In this document: in pieces, positions 1-4,202 of the stretch | How the letters are laid out: every line of letters begins with the position of its first letter | Numbering within the stretch: the first letter of the stretch is position 1 | The notes under the pieces: model-generated | Seen by the model: only the letters and a program-made list of their open reading frames with translations | Databases searched by the model: none | Told to the model about the DNA's origin: nothing | Program-made: the position numbers and the translations under genes | Assembly (NCBI GenBank): GCA_945867445.1 | Contig: CAMBID010000076.1 | Span: forward strand, 1 to 5,074 | DNA from: an uncultured Clostridia bacterium | GTDB taxonomy: Bacteria; Bacillota; Clostridia; Oscillospirales; Oscillospiraceae | DNA length: 5,074 nt | Reading direction: 5' to 3'

Positions 1-14
1 GCGCCTGCGGCGCT

Positions 15-39
15 ATAAAAAGCTTTTAAAGCTTTTTAT
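15..39. repeat. AT-rich perfect inverted repeat, 12-bp arms
   Basis: Arms 15-26 and 28-39 are exact reverse complements around a single T at 27, and the core is AAAGCTTT-like. It could be the stem of a weak terminator for a gene outside the window, or a protein-binding site next to the TATAAT box at 50-55. A second small inverted repeat, GCGCC-TGC-GGCGC, lies at 1-13 on the window edge. The symmetry is directly visible; the role is unknown. Confidence 0.5.
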
Positions 40-55
40 CAAGAACTAGTATAAT
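26..55 (+). promoter_or_regulatory. Possible rightward promoter with consensus -10
   Basis: A perfect TATAAT lies at 50-55. The best -35 with an 18-bp spacer is TTAAAG at 26-31, only 3 of 6 matches, and it falls inside the inverted repeat at 15-39. Transcription would start near 62 and meet the bidirectional hairpin at 111-147 after about 85 nt, before any gene on this strand. The promoter is therefore either spurious in AT-rich DNA or drives a very short RNA. Confidence 0.25.
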
Positions 56-69
56 ACAATAGCCGACAA

Positions 70-109
70 CGAACCGTGATATTCGACGAAAAGTATACGA
101 AACGTGATA
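70..109 (+). repeat. Imperfect 12-bp direct repeat, 28-bp period
   Basis: CGAACCGTGATA (70-81) and CGAAACGTGATA (98-109) match at 11 of 12 positions and are offset by 28 bp. They lie in the gene-free left edge between the TATAAT box and the terminator hairpin. The arrangement could be a paired protein-binding site or a small local duplication. The similarity is seen; the function is unknown. Confidence 0.4.
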
Positions 110-110
110 G

Positions 111-147
111 GAAAGAACGCCCCTGCCGCCGGCAGGGGCGTTCTTTC
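111..147 (-). terminator. Terminator of the XRE gene, probably bidirectional
   Basis: This is a perfect inverted repeat with 17-bp arms, 111-127 and 131-147, around a 3-nt loop. The core is GC-rich (CGCCCCTGCC / GGCAGGGGCG) and the outer ends are GAAAGAA / TTCTTTC, so each strand has an A-rich foot and a T-rich tail. On the minus strand it directly follows the TGA of the regulator gene (146-148), and the stem even includes two bases of that stop codon. On the plus strand the tail is followed by AATTTT, so it should also stop rightward transcription entering the gene from the left. Confidence 0.85.
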
Positions 148-1084
148 AATTTTCGCTCTCGACCTTCGCCGCCTTCCGCCCCCGGAGGAGGGCGGCGGTC
201 TTCACCAGCAGGACGGCCAGGACCACCAGCAGGAGGATCTCCCAGAGGAGGCTGCCGATGCCATAGGCCACGGCTCCCTGGTGGTCATACTCCCCAGGGG
301 GGAAGATCCGCTGGGCCCAGGCGGCGAAGACAAAGCGGTTCACCGCCCAGCGTCCCGCGAGATACAGCGCCCAGAGAGCGGCGTACTTCCCGGCGGCGCG
401 GCGGCCCCAGGGGATGCGCTGGTCCCGGAAAGAGCGTACCGTGCCGATCAGCAGCGCCAGTAGCCCCAGGAACATGGCCCAGGCGAAGGCAAGGCGCAGA
501 TAGTTCATTTCCGGCGTCCAGGAGAAGGTCTGGAAGATGTTTGTCCAGCGGATGCCGGTGGCGTGGCGGAGGTAAGCCAGCAGCAAAATGCTGCAGACCC
601 AGGCGCACCATAAGCCCGGGCGCTTCCGCGCTGCAAGGCAGATGACGCCGCAGAGGAAGAGGGGCAGGGAGAGCACGAGACCCGTGAGCCCGCCGCCCAG
701 CACCGCCAGCAGGATGGTGAGGAGGGCCCCGAAGCCCAGCAGCACCAGGCCCAGGATGCGGTTCACGCCCCGGTCCAGGGCGGGGAGAAGGTCGGCGTCA
801 TCCCGCTGGAGGGGCTTGCCCTCCGGCGGGATGGGGGCTTCCGTTCCCCCGGGGCTGTTCTTCGGGGCGGCTTCCGGGGCGGGGCCCTTCACCAGCTCAT
901 CCAAGCTCACCTGAAAGAGCCCGCTGAGGCGCAGCAGCTTTTCCAGCTCCGGCACACTGGCATCGGTCTCCCACTTGCTGATGGACTGGCGGGAGACGTC
1001 CAGGGCATCCGCCAGATCTCCCTGGGAGAGGCCGCGTTCCGTCCGGAGCCGGCAGATGTTCTGTCCTAAGGTCATATCGGTCAT
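146..1084 (-). CDS. XRE-family transcriptional regulator with C-terminal membrane domain
   Basis: A 312-residue protein. Residues about 6-62 form a Cro/C1-type (XRE) helix-turn-helix; the turn and recognition helix are visible as QGDLADALDVSRQSISKWE from residue 21, and the domain closes with VPELEKLLRLSGLFQVSLDELV. A proline- and charge-rich linker (about 68-105) leads to a hydrophobic half with about six membrane segments, near 107-129, 132-151, 157-172, 196-216, 232-254 and 273-298. The tail is short and basic. This layout, a DNA-binding head fixed to a membrane domain, is common in gut Clostridia; what the membrane part senses is unknown. The ATG at 1084 was chosen because AAAGGA (within 1091-1097) sits 6 nt upstream. 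The reading frame stays open upstream to 1441, but that extension crosses the promoter region and is low-complexity. The gene is monocistronic, divergent from ymdB, and ends in a strong terminator. It may repress itself or ymdB; that is inference. Confidence 0.9.
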   Translation of the reverse strand: MTDMTLGQNICRLRTERGLSQGDLADALDVSRQSISKWETDASVPELEKLLRLSGLFQVSLDELVKGPAPEAAPKNSPGGTEAPIPPEGKPLQRDDADLLPALDRGVNRILGLVLLGFGALLTILLAVLGGGLTGLVLSLPLFLCGVICLAARKRPGLWCAWVCSILLLAYLRHATGIRWTNIFQTFSWTPEMNYLRLAFAWAMFLGLLALLIGTVRSFRDQRIPWGRRAAGKYAALWALYLAGRWAVNRFVFAAWAQRIFPPGEYDHQGAVAYGIGSLLWEILLLVVLAVLLVKTAALLRGRKAAKVESEN

Positions 1085-1090
1085 ATCGTG

Positions 1091-1097
1091 TCCTTTC
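1091..1097 (-). promoter_or_regulatory. Ribosome binding site deciding the XRE start
   Basis: The minus strand reads GAAAGGA here, 6 nt before ATG 1084. A second in-frame ATG (1075-1073) begins 9 nt further in and would be 15 nt from this site, which favours the first. Confidence 0.75.
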
Positions 1098-1134
1098 TGA
1101 TCGTTCCATGAGGGATCGGTTTGTGCCGCCGCGC

Positions 1135-1157
1135 AAGAAACCGCAAAGCGGGTTCTT
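1135..1157 (-). other. Hairpin in the predicted XRE 5' leader
   Basis: Arms 1135-1144 and 1148-1157 pair at 9 of 10 positions (one A/G mismatch) around an AAA loop, or TTT on the minus strand. It lies between the predicted transcription start near 1162 and the ribosome binding site at 1091-1097. No U-run follows, so it is not a classical terminator. It may stabilise the mRNA 5' end. Confidence 0.4.
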
Positions 1158-1168
1158 CCGCAGACATT

Positions 1169-1197
1169 ACTGTAGCAAAAACTCTCCTGAAAGTCCA
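1169..1197 (-). promoter_or_regulatory. Candidate promoter for the XRE gene
   Basis: On the minus strand TGGACT (1197-1192; 4 of 6 to TTGACA) is followed after 17 bp by TACAGT (1174-1169; 4 of 6 to TATAAT). A TGC directly before the -10 gives an extended -10 element. Transcription would start near 1162, leaving a leader of about 78 nt that contains the hairpin at 1135-1157. Confidence 0.4.
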
Positions 1198-1218
1198 CCA
1201 AGCGTTCTTGAAAAAGCG

Positions 1219-1233
1219 GCAACCGGCGGTTGC
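1219..1233. promoter_or_regulatory. Palindrome between divergent promoters, candidate operator
   Basis: GCAACCG-G-CGGTTGC is a perfect 7-bp-arm inverted repeat around one base. It lies just upstream of both predicted -35 boxes (XRE 1192-1197, ymdB 1279-1284). Size and symmetry suit a dimeric XRE-type repressor, and the adjacent membrane-linked regulator is the obvious candidate ligand. Flanking it, CTTGAAAA (1207-1214) and TTTTCAAG (1279-1286) form a second, wider inverted repeat, the right arm of which overlaps the ymdB -35. Symmetry is seen; binding is inferred. Confidence 0.35.
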
Positions 1234-1278
1234 AGCGGCGGAATTTTCCCCGCTTTCCCATCAGTTTCAGGAAAATGG

Positions 1279-1307
1279 TTTTCAAGCGGCGGAGAATTTG
1301 GTATACT
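1279..1307 (+). promoter_or_regulatory. Promoter of ymdB (extended -10)
   Basis: TTTTCA (1279-1284; 4 of 6 to TTGACA), a 17-bp spacer, then TATACT (1302-1307; 5 of 6 to TATAAT), preceded by TG at 1299-1300 plus one base, the extended -10 form. The start point would be near 1314, about 49 nt before the ATG. The leader contains a small hairpin, GCCGG (1326-1330) with CCGGC (1338-1342). This promoter excludes the upstream in-frame extension of ymdB as coding. Confidence 0.65.
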
Positions 1308-1348
1308 ATCCTCCTATAGGAAAACGCCGGGACTGCTCCGGCAGAAAG

Positions 1349-1354
1349 AGGAGG
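1349..1354 (+). promoter_or_regulatory. Ribosome binding site of ymdB
   Basis: A consensus AGGAGG sits 8 nt before ATG 1363. It fixes this start over in-frame upstream starts such as 1108. Confidence 0.85.
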
Positions 1355-1362
1355 GAAGTCCG

Positions 1363-2136
1363 ATGCTGTATCACATTCTGGCGGTGGGCGACGTGGTGGG
1401 GGAGAACGGCCTTGCCCATCTGGAGCGCTGCCTGCGGCCATTGCAGCGGCAGAAAAATGTCGCCTTCACTGTGGTCAACGGAGAGAACGCCGCCGGTGTG
1501 GGGCTGACGACTCAGCAAGCCCGGCGGATCTACAACGCCGGGGCCGACGCCGTGACCCTGGGCAACCACACCTTCGGCAAGATGCAGATCACGGAGCTGC
1601 TGGATGAGGTCCCCTGGCTCCTGCGGCCCGCGAATTTCACCGGCCGGGCCCCAGGCCGGGGCGCGGCGTTTTTCGACCTGGGGACAGTGCGGATTCGGGT
1701 CGTGAACCTCATCGGCCGCTGTGATCTCGCCTGGGGGACGGACAACCCCTTCACCAGGGCCGACGCCATCCTGAGCGAGGGCAAGGCAACCTTTACCCTG
1801 GTGGACTTCCACGCCGAGGCCACCAGCGAGAAACTGGCCATGGGCTACTATCTGGACGGCCGGGTCAGCGCCCTCTGGGGCACCCATACTCATGTCCCCA
1901 CCGCTGACGCGAGGGTCTTTCCCAAGGGGACGGGCTATGTGACGGACCTGGGCATGTGCGGGGCGGTGGAGTCCGTGCTGGGCATCGAGCCCCGGCAGAG
2001 CATCGAGACCTTTCTCGGCGGCCTCCCGGGCCGCTACCGTTCGGCAGAGGGCCCCTGCAAACTGGAGGGCTGCCTCTTCACCCTGGACAGCGACACCGGT
2101 CTTTGCACCGCTGTGGAGCGCCTGGACATCCGATGA
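1363..2136 (+). CDS. ymdB: YmdB-family metallophosphoesterase (2',3'-cyclic-nucleotide 2'-phosphodiesterase)
   Basis: A 257-residue cytoplasmic protein, close to the roughly 265 residues usual for the family. All metal-binding motifs of the YmdB calcineurin-like fold are present in order: GDVVG (D10), NGENAAG (E41, N42), LGNHT (N68, H69), DFHAEATSEK (H150) and GTHTHVPTAD (H175, H177). Known members are binuclear-metal phosphodiesterases that hydrolyse cyclic nucleotides; the Bacillus subtilis protein acts in biofilm, motility and stress decisions and is encoded next to RNase Y. Here the gene instead follows its own promoter, divergent from an XRE regulator, and no RNase Y gene is visible upstream. 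An apparent local variant is GNHTFGK after the motif III histidine, where B. subtilis, as I recall it, has GNHTWD; no metal ligand is lost. The C-terminal region (DLGMCG onward) is typical. Family assignment is firm; the physiological role in this organism is inferred. Confidence 0.95.
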   Translation: MLYHILAVGDVVGENGLAHLERCLRPLQRQKNVAFTVVNGENAAGVGLTTQQARRIYNAGADAVTLGNHTFGKMQITELLDEVPWLLRPANFTGRAPGRGAAFFDLGTVRIRVVNLIGRCDLAWGTDNPFTRADAILSEGKATFTLVDFHAEATSEKLAMGYYLDGRVSALWGTHTHVPTADARVFPKGTGYVTDLGMCGAVESVLGIEPRQSIETFLGGLPGRYRSAEGPCKLEGCLFTLDSDTGLCTAVERLDIR

Positions 2137-2149
2137 GGCAGTTCCGGCG

Positions 2150-2465
2150 GAGGGACCCCATTCAGGCGCTCATGGGGGGAGAACGCGGCGCGGTACCGGA
2201 GGAGGCTTCCCTTCTTCCGCCAAACGGTGGGAAAAAGGACCGGGGACTGCCGGGCGCGGAGGTTTCCCACCCACGGGATGGCCGTCTCCCACCTCTCCGG
2301 GCGGGGCTTTCAGCCGGATATGGCCCATAGCGTCTCCCCGGGGACCAAGGAGAGCGGGGCCCTTGCCTTCCTGGCCCAGCCGGAGAGGCGTTCCTCCATG
2401 AGCTCGGGAACGAGGGGGTGAGCGCGTTGGCGCCCAATGCGTAGGGTGAGAGCCCTTTGGGCGGA
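2150..2465 (+). other. Gene-free stretch with dense RNA-like secondary structure (candidate ncRNA or dispersed repeat)
   Basis: No convincing gene lies here; the open frames are low-complexity and rich in Pro, Arg and Gly. The sequence can form an ordered set of helices on the plus strand: 2156-2161 with 2172-2177; 2197-2205 with 2211-2219 (9 bp, two G-U); 2226-2234 with 2263-2271 (9 bp perfect, enclosing CCGG 2240-2243 with 2250-2253); 2292-2300 with 2380-2388 (9 bp perfect, closing a domain with small stems 2305-2308/2312-2315, 2333-2337/2349-2353 and 2357-2361/2373-2377); 2403-2406 with 2411-2414 capped by GGAA, a GNRA loop; 2423-2430 with 2434-2441 (8 bp, one G-U); and 2452-2455 with 2459-2462. 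The wobble pairs and GNRA loop favour the plus strand as the RNA. It matches no RNA family I recognise (not RNase P, tmRNA, SRP or 6S RNA). High GC makes chance stems likely, so confidence is limited. It could also be a repeat family spread through the genome. Confidence 0.35.
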
Positions 2466-2485
2466 TACAGTACAATTAATATAAG
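2457..2485 (+). promoter_or_regulatory. Candidate promoter for the YbaK-YhaO-asparaginase operon
   Basis: TTGGGC (2457-2462; 3 of 6) and TATAAG (2480-2485; 5 of 6) are separated by 17 bp. They begin an AT-rich island (about 2465-2515) that contrasts sharply with the GC-rich surroundings. TACAAT at 2471-2476 and TATAGA at 2488-2493 are alternative -10 boxes with poorer -35 partners. Read-through from ymdB is also possible, since no clear terminator follows ymdB. Confidence 0.4.
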
Positions 2486-2517
2486 GATATAGAAATAAGA
2501 GTAGATACCTAAGAATC

Positions 2518-2560
2518 GGGACGGGGAAAACGCTTGCGGAAACCGTCCCCCAGTGGGGAG
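2518..2560 (+). promoter_or_regulatory. Two competing leader hairpins over the ribosome binding site
   Basis: GGGACGG (2518-2524) pairs perfectly with CCGTCCC (2543-2549). The C-run at the end of that stem can instead pair forward: CCCC (2548-2551 or 2547-2550) with GGGG (2555-2558) around a 3-4 nt loop. GGGG is part of the ribosome binding site (GGAG at 2557-2560, 10 nt before ATG 2571). The two pairings share bases and exclude each other, so forming the first would free the site. The pairings are seen; a regulatory switch is inference. Confidence 0.4.
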
Positions 2561-2570
2561 AGAAAAGAAC

Positions 2571-3059
2571 ATGTCCATTGAAAAGGTAAGGGAATACTTC
2601 CGGAGCTTCGGTATGGAGGACCGCATCCGGGAGTTTGATGTGTCCTCCGCCACGGTGGAGCTGGCGGCCAAGGCTGTGGGGGTGGAGAGCGCCCGTATCG
2701 CGAAGTCCATGAGCTTCAAGGTGGGGGAGGAACCCATCGTCATCGTCATGGCCGGGGACGCCCGGGTGGACAACCCCCGCTATAAGGCCCAGTTCCACAC
2801 CAAGGCCAAAATGCTGAGCTTCGATGAGGCCCACAGCATGATCGGCCACGATCCCGGCGGCGTCTGCTCCTTCGCCCTGCCGGAGAATGTGAAGACCTAT
2901 CTGGATATCTCCCTCCGGCGGTTTGCCACTGTCTTCCCCGCCGCCGGCAGCGCCAACAGTGCCATTGAGATGAGTTGTGAGGAGCTGGAGCGCTGCTCCA
3001 GCGGCTTCACCGCCTGGGTGGACGTCTGTAAGGGCTGGCGTCCGGAGGAGCAGAACTGA
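2571..3059 (+). CDS. YbaK/EbsC-family (aminoacyl-tRNA deacylase-like) protein
   Basis: A 162-residue cytoplasmic single-domain protein. Residues about 25-145 form the YbaK/prolyl-tRNA-editing domain. Visible marks are IAKSMSF with K45, at the place of the lysine essential in YbaK; VIVMAGDARVD (57-67); the family hallmark GHDPGGVCSFAL (92-103); and AAGSANSAIEMSCEELER (124-141). Known relatives hydrolyse mischarged tRNAs in trans, for example Cys-tRNA(Pro) by YbaK and Ala-tRNA(Pro) by ProXp-ala. Which tRNA this one edits cannot be told from sequence, and it could belong to a clade of unknown substrate. ATG 2571 was chosen over GTG 2553 because GGAG lies 10 nt upstream of the ATG, whereas the GTG falls within the leader hairpin. 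The stop is followed after 11 nt by the next ATG, and its last base is part of the neighbour's ribosome binding site, so the two genes are probably cotranscribed and perhaps translationally coupled. Confidence 0.9.
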   Translation: MSIEKVREYFRSFGMEDRIREFDVSSATVELAAKAVGVESARIAKSMSFKVGEEPIVIVMAGDARVDNPRYKAQFHTKAKMLSFDEAHSMIGHDPGGVCSFALPENVKTYLDISLRRFATVFPAAGSANSAIEMSCEELERCSSGFTAWVDVCKGWRPEEQN

Positions 3060-3070
3060 GGAGGGATCCT

Positions 3071-4150
3071 ATGCTGAAATTCATCCACGCGGCAGACTTC
3101 CATCTGGACAGCGCCTTTGCCGCCCTGCCGCCGGAGAAGGCGGCGGAGCGCCGGAGGGAGCAGCGGCAGCTCATGGGGAGATTGGCGGAGGCCGTTCGGG
3201 CCTGGGAGACGGATCTCGTGCTGCTCTCCGGCGATCTCTTTGACGGAAAGCCCTACCCCGAAACGGTGGAGGCCGTGAAGGAGGCCCTGGCGGAGATGGC
3301 GGTGCCGGTTTTCCTCTCTCCGGGCAACCACGATCCCTTCGGGCCGGAGAGCCCCTACGCCGGGGACTGGCCGGGGAACGTCCATATCTTCCGTTCCGCC
3401 CGGATGGAAAGCGTCCCCCTGCGGTCGCTGGGAGTCATGATCCACGGGGCGGCCTTCACCGCGCCCACCCAGGAGGCGGGGCTCCTCCGGGGCTTCACCG
3501 CCCCGCAGGATGGCCTCGTCCACATCGGCGTCCTCCACGGGGAACTTGGTCAGGAGTCGGTCTATGGCCCCGTGACGCGGGAGGACATCGCCGCCAGCGG
3601 CCTTGCCTACCTGGCCCTGGGCCACGTCCACAAGCGGACGGAGCCCCTGCGCTTCGGCGGCACCACCGCGGCCTGGCCCGGCTGCCCGGAGGGCCGGGGC
3701 TTCGACGAGCTGGGGGAGAAGGGCTTCTACGCCGGCGTCCTGCAGGACGGGCAGGTGACGCTCCGTTTTGTGCCGCTGGGGCGGCACCGCTACTGGGTCC
3801 TGCCGGTGGATGTCACCGGCCGGGACGCCGCCGAGGTCATTGAAAGCGCCCTGCCGGCGGGGGCGGAGGGGGACCTCTGCCGCATCCTCCTCCGGGGGGA
3901 GAGTTCCGGGTTGGACCTCAATGCCCTGCAGCGCCGTTTTGCCGGGCGCTGTGAGTACCTGGAGCTCCGGGACGAGACTATCCTGCCCCAGAACCTCTGG
4001 AAGCGGGCAGAGGAGGACTCCCTCCGGGGCCTCTTCCTCCGGCAGCTCCGGGAGAAGCTGGAATCGGCGGAGACGGAGGCGGAGCGGGAGATCATCCGCC
4101 AGGCGGCCCGCTTCGGTCTCGCGGCCCTGGAGGGCCGGGACCTGGTATGA
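3071..4150 (+). CDS. SbcD/Mre11/YhaO-like metallophosphoesterase (DNA repair exonuclease subunit)
   Basis: A 359-residue protein with the complete set of Mre11/SbcD phosphoesterase motifs: HAADFHLD (D9, H11), LSGDLFD (D55), SPGNHDP (N86, H87, D88), LHGEL (H156) and GHVHKR (H185, H187). These coordinate two metals, usually manganese, for DNA phosphodiester cleavage. Residues after about 240 form a capping region, and a charged, probably helical tail (about 303-345) could contact a partner. The HxADxHLDS opening and overall layout resemble the Bacillus YhaO branch rather than classical SbcD. YhaO and SbcD normally work with a Rad50-like ATPase (YhaN or SbcC) encoded next door; here the downstream gene is an asparaginase, so any partner must lie elsewhere. 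ATG 3071 has AGGAGG (3059-3064) 6 nt upstream, overlapping the end of the previous gene. Family is firm; the partner and exact DNA substrate are unknown. Confidence 0.92.
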   Translation: MLKFIHAADFHLDSAFAALPPEKAAERRREQRQLMGRLAEAVRAWETDLVLLSGDLFDGKPYPETVEAVKEALAEMAVPVFLSPGNHDPFGPESPYAGDWPGNVHIFRSARMESVPLRSLGVMIHGAAFTAPTQEAGLLRGFTAPQDGLVHIGVLHGELGQESVYGPVTREDIAASGLAYLALGHVHKRTEPLRFGGTTAAWPGCPEGRGFDELGEKGFYAGVLQDGQVTLRFVPLGRHRYWVLPVDVTGRDAAEVIESALPAGAEGDLCRILLRGESSGLDLNALQRRFAGRCEYLELRDETILPQNLWKRAEEDSLRGLFLRQLREKLESAETEAEREIIRQAARFGLAALEGRDLV

Positions 4151-4157
4151 GAGTCTT

Positions 4158-4171
4158 CCCTCGGGGGAGGG
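4158..4171 (+). other. Small hairpin in the spacer before the asparaginase gene
   Basis: CCCTC (4158-4162) pairs with GAGGG (4167-4171) around a GGGG loop, 8 nt after the stop of the nuclease gene. No T-run follows, so it is not a usual intrinsic terminator and transcription should continue. It may be a processing or stability element, or chance. Confidence 0.25.
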
Positions 4172-4202
4172 TCAACATCAAGGGAAAAGGGAGGAGACCC
4201 CT

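Noticed and set aside
1108..1362. In-frame upstream extension of ymdB, 85 residues longer
   Set aside because: The extension crosses the extended -10 promoter at 1279-1307 and lacks family similarity, while ATG 1363 has a perfect AGGAGG at 8 nt.
1085..1441. In-frame upstream extension of the XRE gene by 119 residues
   Set aside because: It runs through the divergent promoter region and into ymdB antisense. ATG 1084 has a good ribosome binding site and gives the normal N terminus of an XRE domain.
2133..2330. Frame opening with ATG overlapping the ymdB stop (ATGA) that could encode 65 residues
   Set aside because: Coupled starts of this kind occur in operons, but the product is Pro/Arg/Gly-rich low-complexity text, there is no ribosome binding site of its own, and the same frame is open within ymdB, as expected from GC bias. 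It also overlaps the hairpin-rich stretch.
2420..2465. Resemblance of GTAGGGTGAGAGCCC to riboswitch core fragments (TPP or FMN style)
   Set aside because: Only short fragments match; the other conserved blocks and helix order of those riboswitches are missing, and the downstream gene is not a vitamin gene.
2140..2465. RNase P, tmRNA, SRP or 6S RNA gene in the gene-free stretch
   Set aside because: None of the conserved core sequences of those RNAs was found on either strand.
2897..3787. Minus-strand open frame of 296 residues
   Set aside because: Antisense shadow of the YhaO-like gene, with low-complexity composition and no plausible ribosome binding site.
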